Assembly (NCBI GenBank): GCA_947460065.1
Contig: CANHGF010000087.1
Span: 1 to 8,355, forward strand
Reading direction: 5' to 3'
DNA from: Comamonadaceae bacterium
GTDB taxonomy: Bacteria; Pseudomonadota; Gammaproteobacteria; Burkholderiales; Burkholderiaceae_C
DNA length: 8,355 nucleotides
Shown: one piece after another, positions 1 through 5,312 of the stretch
Layout: the number at the start of each line of letters is the position of its first letter
How positions within the stretch are numbered: position 1 is the stretch's first letter
Notes under the pieces: generated by a model
What the model saw: only the letters and a program-made list of their open reading frames with translations
Databases searched by the model: none
What the model was told of the DNA's origin: nothing
Position numbers and translations under genes: made by a program

Positions 1-176
1 CACAGCGGTAGCCCGGCCAGCACCGAATACAGCGCCACAAAGGCGCCGGTCATGAAGACCGCGCCGTGAGCCAGATTGAGAATCTGGTGGATGCCAAAGA
101 CCAGGGTAAAGCCAATCGCAAACAGCGCATAGACGCCGCCGACGATCAAGCCATTGAGTAATTGCTGAAGGACCAT
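1..176 (-). CDS. Branched-chain amino acid-type ABC transporter permease (LivH family), N-terminal part
   Basis: The first 58 codons are present and the rest lies beyond the left edge. The product should be an inner-membrane permease of a LivHMGF-type ABC importer. It begins MVLQQLLNGLIVGGVYAL and continues with a first hydrophobic helix (about residues 8-28). The motif NLAHGAVFM at 34-42 matches the conserved N-[FL]-A-H-G segment of LivH permeases, and a second hydrophobic stretch follows (about 38-56). The ATG at 176 is 7 bp after the stop of the upstream SDR, so it is the last visible gene of the operon. No strong Shine-Dalgarno is seen before it, which fits translational coupling. In Burkholderiales such importers often carry aromatic or other organic acids rather than amino acids, so the substrate cannot be read from the family. 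The family call is confident; the substrate is unknown. Confidence 0.9.
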   Translation of the reverse strand, partial: MVLQQLLNGLIVGGVYALFAIGFTLVFGIHQILNLAHGAVFMTGAFVALYSVLAGLPL

Positions 177-183
177 AGATTTC

Positions 184-948
184 TCAGAACGGCGACAAGC
201 CCAGAGACAGGCCGCCATCGATCACCACCGACTGGCCGGTAAACCACTCGGCACGGATGCAATAGTCCACCGACTCGGCTACTTCCTCGGGTGTGCCGAC
301 CCGGCCGAGCACATGGTAGGGCGCGATCGCATCCATGCGCTTGTCATGCTCCTCTTGGGTGAACAGGCCGGCGCGAATGTTCAGGTCGGTCGGCACCGCT
401 CCCGGCACGACGCAATTGACCCGCACCTGCTTGGGCCCGAGTTCGGCCGCCAATACTTTGGTCACCGCCTCCACCGCGCCCTTGCTGGCCGCATAGGGCG
501 AGGCCCCGGGATAAGCGCGGCGGGTATGGACCGAACCAAAGAACACCACCGCGCCGCGGCGCTTTTCAAGCTCGGGCAGGGCCAGGCCGGAGAGCAGCAT
601 GGCCGAGACCACATTGATCTGGAAGACCTTCATCAGCTCGTCTTCCTGCAACTGGGCCAAAGGTCCGCGCACCATGTCGGCCGCGGTGTTGACCAAAGCG
701 TCGAGCCCGCCACCATGCGCGACTGCCTCCTGCACCAGGCGACGCCGATCAGCATCGACCGCCACATCGGCCACCACCGCATGGCAGGCCGGCCCCAGCG
801 CCTGGGCGGTGGCCTGCACCTTGTCGGCTCGGCGGCCGCAGATGGTCACCCGCGCACCGCGCTCGACAAAATACCTGGCCACACCCGCACCAATGCCGGT
901 GCCACCGCCTGTGACCAGCAGCGACATACCTTCAATCGCTCGCATCAT
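184..948 (-). CDS. SDR family oxidoreductase with altered NNAG motif
   Basis: A 254-residue classical SDR, a cytosolic NAD(P)-dependent dehydrogenase or reductase. The cofactor motif TGGGTGIG is at residues 13-20. The Ser-Tyr-Lys catalytic set is S139, Y152 and K156 (YAASK), with the structural Asn at N112. The C-terminal IDGG at 243-246 is typical. Arg39 and Arg40 after the second strand (CGRR) favour NADP(H) over NAD(H). The usual NNAG element reads NTAA (87-90). The ATG at 948 overlaps the ThuA-like stop as ATGA and has GGGAGG six bases upstream. An in-frame TTG at 987 would lie deep inside the upstream gene and was rejected. Length is normal. In this operon it probably oxidises an alcohol produced by a P450 or reduces a ketone intermediate. 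The substrate is not predictable. Confidence 0.93.
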   Translation of the reverse strand: MMRAIEGMSLLVTGGGTGIGAGVARYFVERGARVTICGRRADKVQATAQALGPACHAVVADVAVDADRRRLVQEAVAHGGGLDALVNTAADMVRGPLAQLQEDELMKVFQINVVSAMLLSGLALPELEKRRGAVVFFGSVHTRRAYPGASPYAASKGAVEAVTKVLAAELGPKQVRVNCVVPGAVPTDLNIRAGLFTQEEHDKRMDAIAPYHVLGRVGTPEEVAESVDYCIRAEWFTGQSVVIDGGLSLGLSPF

Positions 949-1658
949 CGTGTACCTCCCTTGCTGCGCCCGTCGGCCAGTAGCCAATGAAGGGCATTGG
1001 TGACCAAGCGGCGGTGCGCTGGCGCCGCAAAACTGTCCATGTCATGCCCCAGTGCATCATAAAAAACCCGGGCGCCTCGCCACTGATTGCACCAGGCGGT
1101 GGGCATCCAGGCGCCGCCCTCGGGCCGGGACTCGGCCAGCGCCTGCAAGCCCTCGGCCTGGCGCAGATGGCCATAGACCTCGTCGCGCGAGTCAAAGTCC
1201 GTCACGCCCTGCATCAGCTCATGCTGGCCCTCGAGAATACGGGTCTGTACCGGGCCATAGGGCGGATGCCCAGACTGACCCCAGACCCAACGCCCGCCCA
1301 GCATCTCTTCCCACTCGGGCCAGGTGTCAAAGCATATGGAAGCGGTGTGCATGGCCAGCAAGGCGCCGCCACCGAGCAGATGCGCGGTGATGGCCTGGCG
1401 CGCAGCTTCAGGAATGTCATAAGCCCACTGGGCGCGATGCGGCTCGTACCGATCGCTCTGGCTCATGGACCAGCGCAGCGCGCTGACCACCAGCAAGTCA
1501 TGCGGCCGCGAAGCGAGCTCGGCGCAGCCCCGGTCGATGTCCTCATAGGTGCTGACCTCGTAGTCCAACTCATCGAAAAGACCCTGCCAGAAGGCAGCCG
1601 TCGCTTCGCTCGGGTGGAAGAGCCCAGCGGTCAAATGAATGGCGCGTGCAACAGGCAT
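945..1658 (-). CDS. ThuA-like domain protein
   Basis: A 237-residue protein consisting of a single ThuA-like domain, a fold related to class I glutamine amidotransferases. Recognisable features in order are the GGGALLAMH segment (96-104), where the amidotransferase nucleophile elbow would be and where His104 stands instead of Cys; W116 with LGG (120-122) and W124; RDEVY (158-162); ARVFY (196-200); GHD (204-206); and the closing NALHWLL (221-227). No signal peptide is seen, so it is probably cytosolic. The ATG at 1658 has AAAGGA just upstream and starts 10 bp after the preceding SDR stop. Its own stop overlaps the next SDR by 4 bp. ThuA proteins are linked to trehalose and other sugar catabolism, but their reaction is poorly defined. 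Between P450 and SDR genes its role here is unknown; a hydrolase-like or isomerase-like step is only a guess. Confidence 0.85.
   Translation of the reverse strand: MPVARAIHLTAGLFHPSEATAAFWQGLFDELDYEVSTYEDIDRGCAELASRPHDLLVVSALRWSMSQSDRYEPHRAQWAYDIPEAARQAITAHLLGGGALLAMHTASICFDTWPEWEEMLGGRWVWGQSGHPPYGPVQTRILEGQHELMQGVTDFDSRDEVYGHLRQAEGLQALAESRPEGGAWMPTAWCNQWRGARVFYDALGHDMDSFAAPAHRRLVTNALHWLLADGRSKGGTR
955..960 (-). promoter_or_regulatory. Ribosome binding site that fixes the SDR start at 948
   Basis: The minus strand reads GGGAGG with six bases before the ATG at 948. This site lies within the end of the ThuA-like gene and supports the ATGA-overlap start over the upstream in-frame TTG. Confidence 0.7.
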
Positions 1659-1668
1659 GACGGTCCTT

Positions 1669-2427
1669 TCAGCCTTTGGCCGGCTCGCGCGGCAGTTGCA
1701 TCAAGACGCTAGAGACCACCCCGCCGTCGACCACGATTTCATGGCCGTTGATGTAAGAAGCCTCTTCCGAAGCCAGGAACAGCACCGCATGCGCCACGTC
1801 CATGGCCGTGCCCAGGCGGCGTATCGGCACCGCCTTGCCGCGCAACTCACGCACCACCGGGTTGGCGTAAAACGGCGTGGAGATGCCCGCATCGATAAAG
1901 CCCGGCGCCACCGCATTGACCCTGATGCCCAAAGGCCCCCACTCCAGCCCCATCTGCTCGGTCAAGCGGGCCAAGCCCGCCTTGGCGGCCGGATAGGCAC
2001 CTGCCCCGGGTCCCGGGGCCAGGGAATTGACCGAAGTGATGTTGATGATGGCGCCGCTGCCGCGCTTTTGCATGCCACGGGCGCAGGCACGGGCCACCAC
2101 ATAGCAGGCGGTCAGGTTGACGCTGATGACATCGGTAAAGTCGCTCAGGGCCATGTCCATCAAAGGCCCGAAGCGGCCTATGCCAGCGTTGTTGACCAGC
2201 ACATCCGGGGTCTGCTCCAGGCCATCGAACATGGCCTGGACCTCAGCCTCGCGGGTGACATCGACCGCGATCGCGCGCGCATCGCTCAGCCCCTGGCTGA
2301 CCTGCTCGGCCGTTTTCAGGTCGCGGTCGACCACCAGCACCCGGTAGCCGAGTTGGTCGGCGCGGCTGCAGATGGCAGCGCCCAAGCCGCCGCCACCGCC
2401 GGTGACCATGATCAGTTTTTTGCTCAT
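1669..2427 (-). CDS. SDR family oxidoreductase, probably NAD-dependent
   Basis: A 252-residue classical SDR. The cofactor loop TGGGGGLG is at 9-16, NNAG at 79-82, N104 in SVNLT, and the catalytic residues are S132, Y145 and K149 (YPAAK). Asp34 at the end of the second strand (VVDRD) indicates a preference for NAD(H), so it probably acts as a dehydrogenase. APGFIDAGIST (174-184) is the usual loop after strand 6, and INGHEIVVDGG (226-236) is the standard C-terminal motif. The ATG at 2427 overlaps the stop of the upstream P450 (ATGA), with only a weak GGGGCAAG before it, which suggests translational coupling. A likely job is oxidation of a hydroxyl group introduced by the P450s. The two complete SDRs in the operon appear to differ in cofactor preference, so they may act on different steps. 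Confidence 0.94.
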   Translation of the reverse strand: MSKKLIMVTGGGGGLGAAICSRADQLGYRVLVVDRDLKTAEQVSQGLSDARAIAVDVTREAEVQAMFDGLEQTPDVLVNNAGIGRFGPLMDMALSDFTDVISVNLTACYVVARACARGMQKRGSGAIINITSVNSLAPGPGAGAYPAAKAGLARLTEQMGLEWGPLGIRVNAVAPGFIDAGISTPFYANPVVRELRGKAVPIRRLGTAMDVAHAVLFLASEEASYINGHEIVVDGGVVSSVLMQLPREPAKG

Positions 2428-3626
2428 GCTTGCCCCAATACAACAGGATAGGAGCCCCAGTTGGGGCGTTCGGTATGGCTGGCCGCCTTCGGCGGCTTGT
2501 CAGGGTCCGGCCTGGCGCCCCGCTCAAACAAGGTGCGTACCAGCAGCGGCACGATGCCGTACTGATGGGTCTGCGGGTCGCAGTCGGCCCGCGGCAGCAC
2601 ACCGCCGTCCAGGTCGCGGCCCAGGCAGGTGTGCACGCCCACGCCAAAGGTCAGGCCCCAGGGCGGCACGCCTTCGGACAGCACCCGGTGCGGGTTGAAC
2701 ACATCGGCATCGGCACCGAAGATGGCGCGGTCGCGGTTGGCGCTGGCCAGATCGATCACCACCCGGTCAGTGGGCTGCACCGCTTGTCCGGTGGGCAAAT
2801 GCATGGGACAGATCGGCTTGCGCCAGGCCACCGGGCTGGCCGGGTGCAGGCGCAGGCTTTCATGAACACAGCGCTGCTGAAACAGCGGGTCGCTGCCCAT
2901 GCGCAGGCCGTCGTCCGGATGCGCCTGCGCCCAACTGTAGAGGTCGTGGAAGGCGTGGGTGGTGGCGTTGGCGGTGCTGTGCGAGCCGGCCTGCAGGTAA
3001 AACGCGATCTCGCGCATCATCAGCTCGGGCGGCAGTTCGATCCGGTCTTCGTTTTGCGCCAGCACCGTCAGTACATCGCGCGGCAGCTCGTCCTGGGTGA
3101 TCTCGCCACGGCGAAGGCGCTCTAGCAAATCCCGCCGGCGGGCCAGCGAGGGCTGGTAGAAGCTATGGTCGAAGTCGCGCAGGGCCTCGCGCACCTCGGC
3201 GCGCACCTCTTCCTTGTTGCGGGTCGAGTGAACTAAGGTGGCGCCTTCGCTGAAACTCATGACCAACGCGCGCAGGTGCTCGGTCTCCTGCGTGGTGCGC
3301 AGGGGCCGGTCTATGCCCGCGAAGTCAGCGGTCAAATTCAGGGTGACGCGGTAGCCAAAGTCCACCAGGTCGGCAGCGCCAGCGGCCACAAAAGGCGCGA
3401 TGGTTTGCGCCAAGGTGGCCGGAAAAACTTCCTGCTCGTAGTAGCGGAAAAAATCGCGCCGAAAGACCTTGAGCTCGAGCAGGCGCCGCGCACGGTGCTC
3501 GGCGCCGTGCAGCACCAAGAGCACATCGGCCATGATGACCGCGCCTTCGTCATAGAGCGACTGCGCGAGCTGCTGCTCGCGCAGGCATTCGAGCGCATCC
3601 TTGTAGCCTTGAACCGTTAGAGCCAT
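2424..3626 (-). CDS. Cytochrome P450, second of a tandem pair
   Basis: A 400-residue soluble bacterial P450 (heme-thiolate monooxygenase). It has a C-helix heme-propionate motif around H44-R48, an I-helix AGSHST at 213-218, the K-helix ExxR at E256-R259 (ESLRLHP), ANRD at 296-299, and the heme-binding loop FGVGVHTCLG at 327-336 with Cys334 as thiolate ligand. The C-helix lies about 50 residues nearer the N-terminus than in typical soluble P450s, so the usual A-helix and first beta-sheet region is largely absent. The neighbouring paralog has the same layout, so this is a family trait and not a wrong start. The acidic residue that usually precedes the I-helix Thr is replaced by His216. The ATG at 3626 is 9 bp after the upstream P450 stop with GAGGG in front. 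No ferredoxin or reductase gene is visible. The substrate is unknown. Confidence 0.95.
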   Translation of the reverse strand: MALTVQGYKDALECLREQQLAQSLYDEGAVIMADVLLVLHGAEHRARRLLELKVFRRDFFRYYEQEVFPATLAQTIAPFVAAGAADLVDFGYRVTLNLTADFAGIDRPLRTTQETEHLRALVMSFSEGATLVHSTRNKEEVRAEVREALRDFDHSFYQPSLARRRDLLERLRRGEITQDELPRDVLTVLAQNEDRIELPPELMMREIAFYLQAGSHSTANATTHAFHDLYSWAQAHPDDGLRMGSDPLFQQRCVHESLRLHPASPVAWRKPICPMHLPTGQAVQPTDRVVIDLASANRDRAIFGADADVFNPHRVLSEGVPPWGLTFGVGVHTCLGRDLDGGVLPRADCDPQTHQYGIVPLLVRTLFERGARPDPDKPPKAASHTERPNWGSYPVVLGQA

Positions 3627-3635
3627 GCTTGACCC

Positions 3636-4841
3636 TCAGACACCGAAGAGCAGCGGATAGCTGGACCAGTTGTTGCGAATGGTCGAACGGTCCACCACGC
3701 CCGGCCGATCGGGATCGGGGCGCGCGCCGTTCATGAGCAGCTCGTGAACGATCAGGGTCACCGTGCCCCACTGATGGTCCTGCTCGCGGGCATCGGCGCG
3801 CGGCAGCAGACCGGCTGCCAGATTCAAGCCTATGCAGGCATGCATGCCCATGCCGAAAGACAAACCGTAGGGACTGGCCTGCTTGGACGCGGGCCGGTGC
3901 GGGTTGTATTGCGCCGCATCGGCGCCAAAAACACCCACATCGCGGTTGGCCGCCATCAGGTCGACCGAAACCATGTCCTGCTCGGTGGCATCCTGGCCGG
4001 TGGGCAGGTGCACCGGGCAGGTTGGACGCCGGCCCGCCGTCGGGCTAGAGGGGTGCAGCCGCATGCTTTCATGGATGGCCCGCTGCAGGAAAAACCGGTC
4101 CTGCTCGTAGCGCTTTGCATCTTCAGGATGCTCAGCGCGCCAGGTGAAGATTTCATGCACCGCGTGGGTGAGCGTGTGAATGGTGGTGAAGGCGCCGGCG
4201 AGCAGAAAGAAACCGATTTCCTTCATCAGCACCTCGTGCTCGATCGGATGCTCAGGCGCGTTGCGCAGCAACTCCAGCAGCACATCACGCGGCAGGCTGT
4301 CCTCGCTGCGCTGGCCGTTGGCCAATTCGGCCAGCAGGGTCTGCCGGCGCTGCATCGAGGGCCGAAAGAACACCTGGTCAAACTCGTCCATGGCCTGCTG
4401 GATTTCAGCCTTGATGGCCTCCTTGTCGCCCAAAGCCTGGCCCAAAGTAGCGGCCTTGCCGAAGGTGCGCAGGATGTGCAGCAGCTGGGCGGTTTCCTCG
4501 GGCGTGCGCAGCGGACGGTCCACACCGGAAAAGTCGGCGGTCAAGTTCATCATCACCCGAAAGCCAAAATCGACCAGGTCGGTTTTGCCGCTGGCCAGGT
4601 AGGGGGCCAGGGTTTCCTTCAGGGTTTGCGGGAAGACCTGCGTCTCGTACCACTGGAAAAAATCACGCCGAAACACCTTGGTTTCGATGTTGCGGCGCTG
4701 GCGGTGTTCCTGCCCGTGCAAGTTGACCAGTACCTTGTCCATCAGGATGGCGCCTTCGTCATAAAGCGCCTGACGCAGATCGGCCATGCGCAAAGTCTCG
4801 TTGGCCAACTGATAACCGGAAACGACGATAGACGCCATCAT
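3636..4841 (-). CDS. Cytochrome P450, first of a tandem pair and first gene of the operon
   Basis: A 401-residue P450 and clear paralog of the next gene: residues 25-120 align without gaps to 23-118 of the neighbour, with about 62 of 96 identical by eye. Motifs are the C-helix H46-R50, the I-helix AGAFTT at 215-220 (Phe218 where Asp or Glu is usual, Thr219 and Thr220 kept), ExxR at E258-R261 (ESMRLHP), ANRD at 298-301, and the heme loop FGMGMHACIG at 329-338 with Cys336. Like its neighbour it has a short N-terminus, with no signal peptide or membrane anchor. Two adjacent ATGs (4841, 4838) follow AAGGGGAGGG. 4841 is annotated, and 4838 has the better distance to GGAGG. The in-frame GTG at 4877 has no properly spaced ribosome site. 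The gene is preceded by a promoter with operator-like repeats. Confidence 0.95.
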   Translation of the reverse strand: MMASIVVSGYQLANETLRMADLRQALYDEGAILMDKVLVNLHGQEHRQRRNIETKVFRRDFFQWYETQVFPQTLKETLAPYLASGKTDLVDFGFRVMMNLTADFSGVDRPLRTPEETAQLLHILRTFGKAATLGQALGDKEAIKAEIQQAMDEFDQVFFRPSMQRRQTLLAELANGQRSEDSLPRDVLLELLRNAPEHPIEHEVLMKEIGFFLLAGAFTTIHTLTHAVHEIFTWRAEHPEDAKRYEQDRFFLQRAIHESMRLHPSSPTAGRRPTCPVHLPTGQDATEQDMVSVDLMAANRDVGVFGADAAQYNPHRPASKQASPYGLSFGMGMHACIGLNLAAGLLPRADAREQDHQWGTVTLIVHELLMNGARPDPDRPGVVDRSTIRNNWSSYPLLFGV

Positions 4842-4843
4842 GC

Positions 4844-4852
4844 CCTCCCCTT
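4844..4852 (-). promoter_or_regulatory. Strong ribosome binding site of the first P450
   Basis: The minus strand reads AAGGGGAGG two bases before the ATG at 4841 and five before the ATG at 4838. It is the strongest Shine-Dalgarno of the operon, as expected for the leading gene, and rules out the GTG at 4877. Confidence 0.75.
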
Positions 4853-4880
4853 GCACAGTCGCGAGAACGACCCTCACCCT

Positions 4881-4925
4881 TTTAAAACGATTTCGTTTAA
4901 ATCGAAATCGCTTAAATCGAATTCG
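4881..4925 (-). promoter_or_regulatory. Three tandem 15-bp operator-like repeats
   Basis: On the plus strand three abutting 15-mers read TTTAAAACGATTTCG, TTTAAATCGAAATCG and CTTAAATCGAATTCG, with a partial fourth, TTAAG, at 4926-4930. The consensus is YTTAAAWCGAWWTCG. Within them are inverted repeats: AAACGA-TT-TCGTTT at 4885-4898, CGATTTCG at 4888-4895 paired with CGAAATCG at 4903-4910, and the perfect palindrome CGAATTCG at 4918-4925. The block begins just downstream of the predicted -10 and would cover the transcription start. That position, together with the symmetry, suggests a repressor site, perhaps for a dimer binding cooperatively at helical-turn-and-a-half spacing. A TetR- or LacI-type regulator is a guess; no regulator gene is in the window. 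The AT-rich tract stands out from the GC-rich surroundings. Confidence 0.75.
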
Positions 4926-4927
4926 TT

Positions 4928-4956
4928 AAGTTACTGCACCGCCACCCGGCTGTCAA
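4928..4956 (-). promoter_or_regulatory. Sigma70-like promoter of the P450-SDR-ThuA-transporter operon
   Basis: On the minus strand a perfect TTGACA (4956-4951) is followed by exactly 17 bp and then TAACTT (4933-4928), a weak -10 with T, A and final T conserved. Transcription would start near 4920, giving a leader of about 80 nt before the first P450. The -10 overlaps the partial fourth repeat of the operator-like block, so a bound protein could block polymerase directly. Confidence 0.65.
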
Positions 4957-5003
4957 GATGACTGCGGGTATTTCCTAGCGAAACCGCCCCGCCTCCGCAG
5001 ACG

Positions 5004-5022
5004 GCCTGCAAAAACCGCAGGC
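5004..5022. other. Small hairpin between terminator and operon promoter
   Basis: GCCTGC at 5004-5009 can pair with GCAGGC at 5017-5022 around an AAAAACC-rich loop. It lies just beyond the terminator, on the promoter side of the operon, and has no U-tract of its own. It could back up the terminator or be incidental in GC-rich DNA. Confidence 0.35.
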
Positions 5023-5024
5023 GG

Positions 5025-5054
5025 AAAAAAAGCCCCTCGAAAGGGGCTTTTTTT
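5025..5054 (-). terminator. Rho-independent terminator of the small secreted-protein gene
   Basis: AGCCCC (5031-5036) pairs with GGGGCT (5043-5048) around a short TCGAAA loop. Six A's precede the stem on the left and six T's follow it on the right, so the A and T runs extend the duplex. Read on the minus strand it starts 15 bp after the small gene's stop and ends in a U-tract. It is symmetric and could work on both strands, but no plus-strand gene ends here. It insulates the P450 operon promoter from upstream transcription. Confidence 0.9.
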
Positions 5055-5069
5055 CAAGACCAAGAAGAA

Positions 5070-5225
5070 TCACTTCTTCTTTTCGCAGGCCTTGTCTTTC
5101 TCGTTTTCTTTCTTGGAGCAATCGACTTTCTTGTCGTCCATTTTGCCGCCGCCATGGCTGCCGGCAAAGGAAGGAGCGGAAGCCAGCATGAATGCGGCGC
5201 TCAGAGCTGCGATCAGAAATTTCAT
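5070..5225 (-). CDS. Small secreted lysine-rich protein with two cysteines
   Basis: A 51-residue hypothetical protein. It opens with a clear signal peptide, MKFLIAALSAAFMLASAPSFA, with likely cleavage after the SFA site at residue 21. The mature part is about 30 residues: a GSHGGG stretch, then a very charged segment with about a dozen Lys, two Cys (in VDCSKK and KACEKKK) and a terminal Lys run. The ATG at 5225 has AAAGG about seven bases upstream. An in-frame TTG at 5267 would add 14 residues before the signal peptide and was rejected. It stands alone as a transcription unit with its own promoter region and terminator. The cysteines could form a disulfide or bind metal or heme after export, but no motif such as CxxCH is present. 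Function is not recognised. Confidence 0.8.
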   Translation of the reverse strand: MKFLIAALSAAFMLASAPSFAGSHGGGKMDDKKVDCSKKENEKDKACEKKK

Positions 5226-5257
5226 GGAAGTACCTTTGAGTGAAGGGGCTGAGCTGA

Positions 5258-5275
5258 GTTCAGCCAAAGCTGAAC
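5258..5275. promoter_or_regulatory. Inverted repeat in the divergent promoter region
   Basis: GTTCAGC (5258-5264) and GCTGAAC (5269-5275) form a perfect 7-bp inverted repeat with a 4-nt CAAA loop. It would be a stable hairpin near the 5' end of the small gene's mRNA, or an operator in the 87-bp region shared by the two divergent genes. CAGCTG at 5275-5280 adjoins it. Confidence 0.5.
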
Positions 5276-5285
5276 AGCTGGGCGG

Positions 5286-5294
5286 ATACTATCA
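5286..5294 (-). promoter_or_regulatory. Extended -10 element of the small gene, nearly symmetric
   Basis: On the minus strand 5294-5286 reads TGATAGTAT, matching the extended -10 pattern TGnTAnnAT. No good -35 is seen at 17 bp, which an extended -10 can tolerate. The start would be near 5279. On the plus strand 5287-5292 reads TACTAT, so the same bases could act as -10 for the divergent TPR-like gene, with a leader of roughly 14 nt. Confidence 0.45.
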
Positions 5295-5312
5295 CCCCTT
5301 GAGAGGTCACAC

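Noticed and set aside
1639..2451. 270-codon open frame on the plus strand opposite the SDR at 1669-2427
   Set aside because: It is antisense to a gene with all SDR motifs, has no ribosome site and shows low-complexity His/Arg/Gln composition.
4839..4877. GTG start at 4877 extending the first P450 by 12 residues
   Set aside because: The purine run before it directly abuts the GTG, whereas the ATG pair at 4841/4838 follows a strong, well-spaced site and matches the N-terminus of the paralog.
4881..4930. CRISPR-like array or iteron origin reading of the 15-bp repeats
   Set aside because: The units abut without spacers, there are only three, and they sit on a promoter with no replication or Cas gene nearby. 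An operator is the simpler reading.
3744..4961. 405-codon open frame on the plus strand opposite the first P450
   Set aside because: It is entirely antisense to a P450 with intact motifs, its composition is rich in His, Gln, Gly and Arg with no recognisable domain, and it runs through the operon promoter. It is a by-product of high GC at third positions.
5062..5078. AAGAAG...CTTCTT inverted repeat at the end of the small gene
   Set aside because: It arises from the terminal Lys codons and nearby purines; the real terminator lies just beyond it with a GC stem and U-tract.
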